DNA of 6,242 nt. Source: Desulfobacterales bacterium. GTDB taxonomy: Bacteria > Desulfobacterota > Desulfobacteria > Desulfobacterales > C00003106. Each line of letters starts with the position of its first letter. Position 1 is the stretch's first letter. Positions 1-5,840 of this stretch are shown piece by piece. The stretch covers positions 1 to 6,242 of the forward strand of contig DAOVGD010000029.1 in NCBI GenBank assembly GCA_030672555.1, written 5' to 3'. Below the pieces are notes generated by a model. The model was not told the origin of the DNA. It did not search any database and saw nothing but the letters and a program-made list of their open reading frames with translations. The translations under genes and the position numbers were made by a program.

Positions 1-1140
1 AGGCAGGTCCTCTTGAGCAATACCGATACCTGTATCATTTATCCGTACCTCAATATGGTCGTTCGCCTCCTGCGTTGCAACCCGTACCTTACCTCCACGA
101 TCGGTAAACTTTAAGGCATTACTTATTAAGTTCGAAAAAACCTTTTCCATCTTATCCGTATCCACATAAATCTTGGACAACTCAGTATCGGGCTCAAATA
201 CCAAAACAACCCCCATTTCTTTAGCCCCTATTGAGGAGGCAACCACAACATCTTCCAAGATACTATTTACATCTCTTAAGCTCGCCTTTACTTTCATCTT
301 GCCCGCTTCAAGCTTGGCGATGTCCAATATTTCGTTAATACGTTTCATCAATTTGTGGGCATTGCGCAAAATGATCTTCTTTTCCGCAATGTTCTGACGA
401 TCCAGTCGATCCCCTTGTTCTGTTAATACGTTTTGTATCGGAAGGATAATATTGGTTAAGGGCGTGCGCAGCTCATGGCTGACTTTAGCGAAGAATTCAT
501 TTTTGAGAGTGTCAAGTTTTTTTAGTTCATCTCTGGCTTGCGCAAGGTTATAACGTGCCATAAATTCTTTAAAATGCAACCGTGAAGTAAAGTAATTACT
601 GGTTAGTGCAATAGCTATGGTGGATAGGATGAATAAGTTATTGTTTACCAATATACCGACATCTGTTACCTTGTCGTAGATAATTGTCGGTAGAATATAT
701 GTGCCATATATAGCAGAACACAATATTAGTGACTCCCTTACACCCCAAGGCACTAAAATCGCTATTCCTAAAAAAACTAAATTTAACCCTGCATAATACG
801 GGGATTCGTAGCCACCAACAAAGCGAATCATGAAGGATATCGACGACCCGACAATCAGAAAGGCTATCATTTCAATAAGCAAGCCATGCTTTCTGCCTTT
901 AGTTGTGAAGGTCAGGATAAACAGAACGATTGTCAAAGCACTACAAACAAGCCTGATAATGAACAGCTCTTTGAGGCACTGTGGATTAGCAACGTAGTCG
1001 AGAAAAGTAAATAAAGGGACAAGTGTAAATATAAGAACACATGCAACTCTAGCTAAGACCAAGGACTTTTCTTTCTTATAGATTGCATAAGCCTCTTTAA
1101 CCTTAAGGTCTTTTTCTAACTGAGACAGAGAGATATCCAT
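1..1140 (-). CDS. Six-helix membrane sensor histidine kinase, PhcS-like (3' end beyond the window)
   Basis: This is probably a sensor kinase that autophosphorylates on a histidine in response to a membrane-borne or small hydrophobic signal. Only residues 1-380 are present; the gene continues past the left edge. About six hydrophobic helices (near 26-47, 59-80, 86-108, 115-133, 136-156, 166-186) with short loops form the sensor, so there is no sizeable periplasmic domain. A short coiled linker (about 197-213) leads to the HisKA H-box SHELRTP (221-227, His222), then the N-box NLISNALKFT (337-346, Asn341) and G1 box DTGIG (369-373). The G2 region and anything beyond, such as a C-terminal receiver, is not seen. 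Six-helix sensors of this kind occur in the quorum-sensing kinases PhcS, LqsS and CqsS. Its place directly after a PhcB-like methyltransferase supports a PhcS-like role, which is inference. ATG at 1138-1140 follows the methyltransferase stop by 9 bases, with no clear Shine-Dalgarno sequence, suggesting coupled translation. Confidence 0.88.
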   Translation of the reverse strand, partial: MDISLSQLEKDLKVKEAYAIYKKEKSLVLARVACVLIFTLVPLFTFLDYVANPQCLKELFIIRLVCSALTIVLFILTFTTKGRKHGLLIEMIAFLIVGSSISFMIRFVGGYESPYYAGLNLVFLGIAILVPWGVRESLILCSAIYGTYILPTIIYDKVTDVGILVNNNLFILSTIAIALTSNYFTSRLHFKEFMARYNLAQARDELKKLDTLKNEFFAKVSHELRTPLTNIILPIQNVLTEQGDRLDRQNIAEKKIILRNAHKLMKRINEILDIAKLEAGKMKVKASLRDVNSILEDVVVASSIGAKEMGVVLVFEPDTELSKIYVDTDKMEKVFSNLISNALKFTDRGGKVRVATQEANDHIEVRINDTGIGIAQEDLP

Positions 1141-1149
1141 TACAAATTT

Positions 1150-2964
1150 CTATTTGGTTATGATGATAAAGTTGTATGCATTCTCTAAAATGGAATGATA
1201 CTCCTTTTTATATGGCTCCTTTATTTTTACGAGCCATTTTGATATGTCCTTATAATCTCTATATATTAAATACCAATCTAACCCATATTCCATGTAGCAC
1301 TTCGTAGAGGTCCCCGAGCCATACTGACCAATTACTAAAGTGCCCCCTGGGTTAAGCCTTTCAAACGAACTCTTCAAGAGCATCTTGCACGTATTATCGC
1401 TCAAATAGTCTGTTAATCCTAGACTATAAACAAGATCATATTTGTCATTATCTTCTTCTTTTAGTAGGGTTCTTATTGATTTATTGAAAAATTTTATTTT
1501 TACTTCATCACTTTTCTTCTGTCTCGAAAGCCGCTCTTCAGCAAAATATAACGGCTTTGCGTCAAAATCTAGCAAATGGAACTCACAATTGGTATCGCTG
1601 TCGGCTTTAATTAGCTCCTCTATTTCTCTCGCAGACCCACACCCGATAGTAAGTATCCTTTTTTGAATGTTGTTATTGGAACTGTGGCTGAGCTTTTTGA
1701 GAGCGAGGTCTTTTATAAAGCCTTTTCTCAACCTCACTACTCGAGCTGCGACCGTATTATAAGCATGTTTGCTAATTAATTTTCCCAGTAGCGTATCACC
1801 ATCGTAGGCATTATTTAAAATCATATTAACAGTAAGATAGTCGCCACTGTATGCGAAAGGTTTTTCGACAGACCTTCTGATAAAAGGAGACTGGAGCAGC
1901 AGGTGGTGTAACTGTTTTTGAAAATACATTTTATGAATCTCATGTCTTTGTTTAGTGAAATCTCTTACTATCGTGTTTAGCGTTATAATCCACCGATCCA
2001 TTGAATTTGAAAATTGCCCGATCATAGCCTGTAGCATCCCGTTCTCGATCTTATGCTTTTGGCTTGAACCTACATTTGCTAGTTGTATTTCCTCCTCCTT
2101 TAATCTTGATTCTACAGCCTCCAAATAATATCGCATATCAGCAACGATTTCTTTAAACTCGCCGCTAATCTTGTCTCCGGGGGTCAGATTGCTTAGGAAT
2201 TTTGTGAGGTCATTTTTCATATTCTCACTCTTCCCAAGATAGAGTATTTTATCCACCTCCAACCATGAATCCTCAAGCTTGATACGTACTACCAATGCAT
2301 TCTCGTGTTCCCTGAAATCAATTATAGTTGCCTTCCCATCGTATACTTTTTTGTGGCCGACGATAACCTTCAGATCTTTTAACACCTCGCCAACCCTTAG
2401 AGCCTCTGATTCCTCGACATCACCTCCTTTTATTTTAAAAGCTAATCCATACTTAGAAAAATTTAGCATCTCATAACTGCTATAGGTGTCAGCCTTATTT
2501 TTAAAGGTGACCATGTTACTTATGCTGCCTAATTCTTTAATATTGTAACGGGGGAGTCTAAACTGAGGATATCCAGTTTGACCGGTTGCATTGACTCCTT
2601 CGAGAGCCGAAGAAGGTGCGTCTTTTATCAATTGTAGACCTATCCTATAGTTTATCCCTTCTCCATACATCTTTTCGCTATATACTACTTTAGCCGAGGG
2701 GAAATAAGACTTTTTATGACTATTAACTACCGTTATATTAGCCAAGGGAGTATCTACTAAAAAAACTCCTTCTTCTTCAGGCATGAGAAAAGATAATCCT
2801 TCATTGCTTATATCTACTATTTCCTTTTTAATCTTAGCTCCCTTTGGTACAGACAGAGGAATCTCAACGTAGTACTTCCCCAGATCTTGGTTCACCTTTC
2901 TCCGATGGCTTTTCCTTTTATCGGTTTTATTATTGGGTGTACCTGAACTTACATTTTGTGCCAT
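1150..2964 (-). CDS. Tandem PilZ domains fused to a PhcB-like SAM-dependent methyltransferase
   Basis: This 604-residue protein probably makes a methylated fatty-acid signal under cyclic di-GMP control. PilZ-1 (about 17-118) has both classic c-di-GMP elements: RxxxR (R17-R21) and DxSxxG (DISNEG, 51-56). PilZ-2 (about 133-235) keeps NxSxxG (NFSKYG, 168-173) but has only a degenerate RLPR (136-139). A helical linker (about 245-350) leads to the family signature SPFIRR (359-364) and KPFAYSGDYL (368-377). The class I methyltransferase fold follows: motif I GCGSARE (441-447), acidic motif LLDFD (464-468), YSLGLTDYL (513-521), PGG (539-541) and MEYGLDWYLIYR (558-569). These signatures match proteins annotated as 3-hydroxypalmitic acid methyl ester biosynthesis proteins; Ralstonia PhcB is the studied case. 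No signal peptide is seen, so it is cytoplasmic. AGGAG at 2975-2979 lies 10 bases before the ATG. Family call firm; actual substrate unknown. Confidence 0.9.
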   Translation of the reverse strand: MAQNVSSGTPNNKTDKRKSHRRKVNQDLGKYYVEIPLSVPKGAKIKKEIVDISNEGLSFLMPEEEGVFLVDTPLANITVVNSHKKSYFPSAKVVYSEKMYGEGINYRIGLQLIKDAPSSALEGVNATGQTGYPQFRLPRYNIKELGSISNMVTFKNKADTYSSYEMLNFSKYGLAFKIKGGDVEESEALRVGEVLKDLKVIVGHKKVYDGKATIIDFREHENALVVRIKLEDSWLEVDKILYLGKSENMKNDLTKFLSNLTPGDKISGEFKEIVADMRYYLEAVESRLKEEEIQLANVGSSQKHKIENGMLQAMIGQFSNSMDRWIITLNTIVRDFTKQRHEIHKMYFQKQLHHLLLQSPFIRRSVEKPFAYSGDYLTVNMILNNAYDGDTLLGKLISKHAYNTVAARVVRLRKGFIKDLALKKLSHSSNNNIQKRILTIGCGSAREIEELIKADSDTNCEFHLLDFDAKPLYFAEERLSRQKKSDEVKIKFFNKSIRTLLKEEDNDKYDLVYSLGLTDYLSDNTCKMLLKSSFERLNPGGTLVIGQYGSGTSTKCYMEYGLDWYLIYRDYKDISKWLVKIKEPYKKEYHSILENAYNFIIITK

Positions 2965-2974
2965 TGCGTTTAAT

Positions 2975-2979
2975 CTCCT
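2975..2979 (-). promoter_or_regulatory. Ribosome binding site of the PilZ-methyltransferase gene
   Basis: AGGAG, inside a purine-rich run (GGGAGAGGAG), ends 10 bases before the ATG at 2962-2964. The spacing is slightly long but fits this start. It indicates independent translation initiation after the fadL stop and the hairpin. Confidence 0.6.
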
Positions 2980-3014
2980 CTCCCTTAATTTTTAATCTCT
3001 CTTAGGGTCTAATT

Positions 3015-3034
3015 CCACGCAGCTTGCTGCGGGG
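3015..3034. repeat. REP-like GC hairpin between fadL and the methyltransferase gene
   Basis: A 20-base imperfect palindrome lies just after the fadL stop. The arms CGCAG and CTGCG flank a CTTG loop, and two further G-C pairs outside one mismatch extend the stem. On the transcribed strand no T-run follows, so it is a poor intrinsic terminator. The core (CCCCGCAGC plus its complement) resembles REP-type palindromes recalled from Desulfobacterota genomes, but only one copy is seen here. It could instead stabilise the 3' end of the fadL message or reduce read-through into the next gene. Confidence 0.5.
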
Positions 3035-3043
3035 AGGTTCATC

Positions 3044-4339
3044 TCAAAAATGATATTGAATACCCAAGGCAAACAAATGAACATCGATGTCGACCGAACT
3101 GTTGTCATAATCTCCGCCAAGGATCTTGCTGGTCCCTACGGATTGCCTGGAACCAAAAGAATATTGATAGGCAAAATCAAAGGACCAGTTCTTCCAATTA
3201 CGACCATATCCGAGGGATATCAGGTGTTCGAGAATTCCCGGAATTACGGGTACAAGGGTAGAACTTGGTACGGGGTTTTCGGTGTAGACATATCCGAGGC
3301 GCAGGGTATCTGCCATGCTCAGGAAATATTCATACCCCAAGCCATAAGAATAACTATCCTTCCAGTCAAGGGGAGTGGTATCCTGCGGCGTACTTCCGGC
3401 CAGGGCATCGAACTCGGCATTGTCGCTATTGGAGAGGTTAAACGTCACATTGTCAAAAGCCGAAGACCAATCAATCCACTTCACATCCGCTGAAATTCTG
3501 TGGTCGTCTTTGAATCGATGCGTAATTCCTACACCCAGGCTCTGGGGCCATGTAAAATCAAACTCAACGTCGTAATGAGCCGTGCGGTCTGTTACTGTCA
3601 ACGGAGGAGGAAATGGAAATCCGGTAGTGTCCAAATCGACATCCCCACTCATATGTAACTTATCCTGGTAGTGATAGGCTAAGCCTAAGGTTGTGTTTGA
3701 TGATATCCGCCACTGTGCCCCCACGTTCCATGCTAACGCCCAATCATCCCCTTCCAGGTCAATCAGTGCGGTAACTCCCTGAAGCGGGCCGATCTGAAAG
3801 GTATAGGGCTCCTCGAATTTCACCTTGCTGTAAGCAGGACCTATTGCAAGCCCTATGGAGAATTGGTCCGTCATTTTCCATCCCAAACCGAACAGGATCT
3901 TCGTAAGAGAGGCGTAGGAAGCATATTTTTGTTCACCATAAATGGAGTGGACCAAATCGTATTCGGTTGAAAACCCGGCAGGATGATAGACTCCTAATCC
4001 CAAACCGAAACGACCTTCAGCCAATTCCTGGGCATAAGACAAGGACGGCATGAAACAAAGTATATCTTTTCCGTCTTCATCATTGTCCGGATCTTTGTAA
4101 TTCATAGTAAGGGCCAAAAAATCAAAATCCGCTTCGACCCTTTTCCCCTTCAGCTCAGTCAACGCGGACGGGTTATCGTGAATGAGCATGCCATTGTCGA
4201 TGTGGGCGATGTTTGTTCCTCCTCGACCGCTGGAGATAGGTCCCATGCTGTCTCGCAAAACTCCGTTAGCGAAACTGTGACCGACTAAACTTAAACACAT
4301 GCAACAGGTAAGTGCCAAAGCTGTGTATACTTTTTTCAT
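3044..4339 (-). CDS. fadL: FadL/OmpP1/TodX-family outer-membrane long-chain fatty acid transporter
   Basis: This is an outer-membrane beta-barrel that lets hydrophobic molecules, classically long-chain fatty acids, pass through the outer membrane. The chosen ATG (4337-4339) gives 431 residues and sits 4 bases after AGGAG (4344-4348). A longer frame starting at 4405 lacks such a site and would put 22 charged residues before the signal peptide. Residues 1-24 are a signal peptide (MKK, hydrophobic core, cleavage after HSFA). The mature N-terminus has the family hatch pattern: GRGGTNIAHIDNG (38-50) and NPSAL (56-60), equivalent to the FadL NPA motif. The rest alternates in beta-strand fashion, includes the family-typical NPVPSSTLVPVIPG segment (355-368), and ends in Phe, as barrel proteins do. 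The methyltransferase follows 79 bases downstream on the same strand, so co-transcription is likely. Its substrate here could be a fatty acid or a fatty-acid-derived signal. A decayed partial copy lies at 4941-5116. Confidence 0.92.
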   Translation of the reverse strand: MKKVYTALALTCCMCLSLVGHSFANGVLRDSMGPISSGRGGTNIAHIDNGMLIHDNPSALTELKGKRVEADFDFLALTMNYKDPDNDEDGKDILCFMPSLSYAQELAEGRFGLGLGVYHPAGFSTEYDLVHSIYGEQKYASYASLTKILFGLGWKMTDQFSIGLAIGPAYSKVKFEEPYTFQIGPLQGVTALIDLEGDDWALAWNVGAQWRISSNTTLGLAYHYQDKLHMSGDVDLDTTGFPFPPPLTVTDRTAHYDVEFDFTWPQSLGVGITHRFKDDHRISADVKWIDWSSAFDNVTFNLSNSDNAEFDALAGSTPQDTTPLDWKDSYSYGLGYEYFLSMADTLRLGYVYTENPVPSSTLVPVIPGILEHLISLGYGRNWKNWSFDFAYQYSFGSRQSVGTSKILGGDYDNSSVDIDVHLFALGIQYHF

Positions 4340-4343
4340 TTTT

Positions 4344-4348
4344 CTCCT
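4344..4348 (-). promoter_or_regulatory. Ribosome binding site that fixes the fadL start
   Basis: AGGAG followed by AAAA and then ATG (4337-4339). It places the start immediately before the signal peptide MKKVYT and argues against the in-frame ATG codons at 4403-4405 and further down. Confidence 0.75.
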
Positions 4349-4421
4349 ACCCACCTCGTGCTTCTTCATCACCGAACGTGTTTCGACAACAATATGAAGA
4401 TTCAATAGAATTTGAAAAACA

Positions 4422-4441
4422 TCGATATTTTATGCTATCGA
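4422..4441. promoter_or_regulatory. Candidate operator (inverted repeat) upstream of fadL
   Basis: TCGATA, 8 bases, TATCGA: perfect 6-base arms centred about 93 bases before the fadL start codon. The size and spacing would suit a dimeric repressor or activator. A possible -10 hexamer on the minus strand overlaps it. The regulator is not in the window, and a chance palindrome in AT-rich DNA cannot be excluded. Confidence 0.3.
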
Positions 4442-4600
4442 CAATACTTGTACGTTTTTTTAGCTTTTTTTCTGTAAAATGTGGACAGAGGGATGTGGGA
4501 CGCTGGAAAAGTCGAGAGGTAGGGTATTCGGTTGAATGAATATGGTAAAGAAGAGAGATTGGGTTGACAAAACCACAAATTCACACGGATGGATATTCTT

Positions 4601-4813
4601 TCACTCCATTACTCCTTCCCCTGTGATCACCCTGTATAATGCCTTCTGGAGTTCTTCGATTTTATACGGTTTGGTGATAACGCCAGAAAAACCGTATTTT
4701 TTAAAGTCAGTCATTACAGGATCATTTGAATAGCCGCTCGACACGATGGCTTTGACTGTGGGGTCTATTTCGAGCATCTTTTTTATGGCCTCTTTTCCTC
4801 CCATGCCTCTCGG
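4601..4813 (-). pseudogene. Remnant of a response-regulator receiver domain (C-terminal half only)
   Basis: An open stretch ending in TGA at 4601-4603 encodes the second half of a receiver domain. It has PRGMGGKEA at the start (upstream of the ATG at 4802-4804), the Ser/Thr switch region IVSSGYSND, the conserved Lys in ITKPYK, and the final helix EELQKALYRVI. The first half is missing, including the acidic cluster and the phospho-acceptor Asp expected a few residues before the PxGMGG motif. Reading upstream in frame, a TAG stands at 4814-4816 and the residues before it (SSRCG) do not resemble a receiver. Similarity therefore breaks at about 4813. This signature is common in receivers at the C-terminal end of hybrid histidine kinases. 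It is probably a non-functional fragment; a short 67-residue protein from the ATG at 4804 cannot be ruled out but could not be phosphorylated. Confidence 0.8.
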
Positions 4814-4940
4814 CTACCCGCATCTGCTCGATTGCTTCCATGTCCCACTGCCAGCCAGAGGATAGGTCAAACTCTAACATACCTTAACTATCAAGATCAC
4901 AAGAGGAAAAAGGACGACAGGCAAAAAAACAGGAAATAAG
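4814..4940. other. Unassigned stretch between two gene remnants
   Basis: No coding or RNA feature could be recognised in these 127 bases. The stretch separates the receiver remnant from the fadL remnant and probably contains one or more deletion junctions. A minus-strand open frame (4722-4880, 52 codons) begins here after a weak AAGG, but its last half runs out of frame across the receiver remnant. Confidence 0.4.
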
Positions 4941-5116
4941 AATTTTGCTGGTTCCTACAGATCGTCAGGAACCAGAAAAATACTGATAGGCAAAATCAAA
5001 GGCCGAGTTCTTACAGCTGTACCATACGCTACGGATATGAGGTGCTCGAGGATTCCCGGAATTACCGGCACAATGGTAGAACGTGGAACAAGGTTTTCTG
5101 TGTAGATATAGGGAGG
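4941..5116 (-). pseudogene. Decayed fragment of a second fadL gene
   Basis: This stretch aligns over its full length with 3122-3299 inside the intact fadL, in the same orientation; about 60 of the first 72 bases match. It corresponds to fadL residues about 350-407. Translation shows YIYTENLVPRSTIVPVIPG and ILEHLIS, close to the intact YVYTENPVPSSTLVPVIPG and ILEHLIS. A one-base deletion at about 5001-5020 then shifts the frame. In the new frame FDFAYQYFSGS continues to a TGA (4965-4967), followed by RSVGTSKIL. Neither the N-terminal 80% nor the final strand of the barrel is present, and there is no start signal. It is a dead remnant of a duplicated or paralogous gene. Similarity ends 16 bases from the mazF stop. 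Confidence 0.9.
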
Positions 5117-5132
5117 AATTTGGGGACAATCT

Positions 5133-5480
5133 TTACGAAAAGTCCATAATGAGTTTTACACCTTCGTAAACTTCGCCCATCCTCTTTTTTGTTAGGCTGC
5201 CAATCTTCTCTTTGAGGCTGTGCTTGTCGACAGTCTTGAGCTGTGTTACATTAATTACCGATCTCTTAGGAATATTTGCTTCTCCTTTTCGGAGGATTAC
5301 ATTGCCCGGCAATTCGCCAAATTTCAAGTTTGACGTGATTGCTACTACAATAGTAGTATTTAATTTGCTGTCATTGAGAAGATCGTTTTGAACAACAAGT
5401 CCAGGTCGCCTTCCCGTTGGCTCGGACCCTTTGCCTGGTGAAAAATCGACCCAATAAACAGAGCCTTTCCGTATCACCAT
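5133..5480 (-). CDS. mazF: MazF/PemK-family endoribonuclease toxin
   Basis: This is the toxin of a type II toxin-antitoxin pair; MazF enzymes cut single-stranded RNA at short sequence motifs and stop growth when the antitoxin is lost. At 115 residues it is of normal family length. Recognisable blocks are RKGSVYWVDFSPGKGSEP (4-21), RRPGLVVQND (24-33), VAITSN (46-51), LPGNVIL (57-63) and SVINVTQLKTVDK (74-86). Arg25 and Thr49 fall where the catalytic Arg and Thr of characterised MazF proteins lie, so it looks intact. The ATG (5478-5480) overlaps the antitoxin stop by 7 bases, and GAGGGG (5486-5491) provides a ribosome site within the antitoxin gene. This arrangement gives coupled translation. 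Cutting specificity cannot be read from the sequence. Confidence 0.93.
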   Translation of the reverse strand: MVIRKGSVYWVDFSPGKGSEPTGRRPGLVVQNDLLNDSKLNTTIVVAITSNLKFGELPGNVILRKGEANIPKRSVINVTQLKTVDKHSLKEKIGSLTKKRMGEVYEGVKLIMDFS

Positions 5481-5728
5481 TCTTGCCCCTCATCGGTACC
5501 CAATCCTTCAAACTGCTTGGCACAGTTGAGCTGCTCTTTTCTTATTGATTCATCTGAAAAGACCCGGTCGTAAGCGTCTTTTATGCGGCGGTTTCTTTCC
5601 GATATAACCCTTTCCCTAAGCACCATAGAAATGAACCTGCTTCTTGATAGCCCTCTTTTTTTGCTGATGTCATCGATCATCGCAACCAATTCTTTCGGAA
5701 TGGTAATAGCTACTTTTTGAGTATGCAT
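5474..5728 (-). CDS. Ribbon-helix-helix antitoxin partner of MazF
   Basis: This is an 84-residue antitoxin that should bind and neutralise the neighbouring MazF and repress its own operon. Residues 3-42 form a ribbon-helix-helix DNA-binding fold: the strand QKVAITIPKELV, a helix MIDDISKKRG, and a second helix SRSRFISMVLRERV. The charged C-terminal half (about 43-84, ending in GTDEGQEW) is the likely toxin-binding tail. The start at 5726-5728 was preferred to an in-frame ATG at 5794 for two reasons. AGGGGGA (5737-5743) stands 8 bases before it, and the first 22 residues of the longer form cover the promoter region and do not belong to the fold. The antitoxin comes first in the operon, as is usual. 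RHH antitoxins of this kind are often annotated as MazE-like or CopG-family. The TGA overlaps the toxin start. Confidence 0.88.
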   Translation of the reverse strand: MHTQKVAITIPKELVAMIDDISKKRGLSRSRFISMVLRERVISERNRRIKDAYDRVFSDESIRKEQLNCAKQFEGLGTDEGQEW

Positions 5729-5747
5729 CAATGAGTTCCCCCTGAAG

Positions 5748-5770
5748 TATGATAATATATAAATACCATA
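5748..5770. promoter_or_regulatory. Candidate operator of the antitoxin
   Basis: Plus strand: TATGATA, 9 bases, TACCATA, an inverted repeat with one mismatch per arm. It overlaps the proposed -10 element and lies 20 bases before the antitoxin start. Ribbon-helix-helix antitoxins repress their own operons by binding such repeats over the promoter, so the position fits. Binding is inferred. Confidence 0.4.
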
Positions 5771-5788
5771 TAAGGGTGCGACAGTCAA
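5760..5788 (-). promoter_or_regulatory. Probable sigma-70 promoter of the toxin-antitoxin operon
   Basis: TTGACT (5783-5788, five of six to consensus) is followed after exactly 17 bases by TATTTA (5760-5765), a weak -10 in a very AT-rich stretch. It lies about 32-60 bases before the antitoxin ATG. A second TTGACA (5805-5810) and a TATAAT (5796-5801) are present upstream but are not spaced to work together. Confidence 0.5.
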
Positions 5789-5826
5789 CCTCATAATTAT
5801 AGTGTGTCAACAGGGGAAAAACAGTA

Positions 5827-5839
5827 AATAGGCGCTATT
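5827..5839 (-). terminator. Weak hairpin after the hydrolase gene
   Basis: AATAG, a 3-base loop, CTATT, lies just after the hydrolase stop; six bases later the minus strand has a run of five T. The stem is short and AT-rich, so this is at best a weak intrinsic terminator separating the hydrolase from the toxin-antitoxin operon. Confidence 0.25.
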
Positions 5840-5840
5840 G

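Larger units (their letters stand above)
4340..4600 (-). promoter_or_regulatory. Leader region of fadL, including A/T tracts and an inverted repeat
   Basis: No gene is seen in these 261 bases, which must hold the fadL promoter if the promoter is local. On the plus strand two runs of seven T separated by AGC (4455-4471) would give curved DNA. An inverted repeat with perfect TCGATA/TATCGA arms and an 8-base spacer spans 4422-4441. On the minus strand a TAAAAT hexamer falls within that spacer and arm and could be a -10 element, but no convincing -35 stands 16-18 bases upstream. No sigma-54 motif was found. The exact promoter is therefore not assigned. Confidence 0.35.

Noticed and set aside
3015..3034. 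Rho-independent terminator after fadL
   Set aside because: The hairpin is GC-rich but is followed by AATTAGACCC on the transcribed strand, not by a T-run.
3050..3493. A 147-codon open frame on the plus strand
   Set aside because: It lies antisense to the well-supported fadL gene, has no ribosome site, and its protein resembles nothing; it is a shadow of fadL codon structure.
4340..4405. A 22-residue N-terminal extension of FadL
   Set aside because: The internal ATG at 4337-4339 has a strong AGGAG and begins a proper signal peptide; the extension would bury it.
4722..4880. A 52-codon minus-strand frame beginning MLEFDLSSGWQWD after a weak AAGG
   Set aside because: Its second half runs out of frame across the receiver remnant and is low-complexity and basic. 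No family is recognisable, so it is more likely chance in decayed DNA.
5729..5794. A 22-residue N-terminal extension of the antitoxin
   Set aside because: It would translate through the proposed promoter and operator; the ATG at 5726-5728 has a good ribosome site and begins the ribbon-helix-helix fold.
5796..5810. TTGACA (5805-5810) and TATAAT (5796-5801) as a perfect promoter
   Set aside because: The two hexamers are only 3 bases apart, so they cannot form one promoter; each lacks a partner at 16-18 bases.
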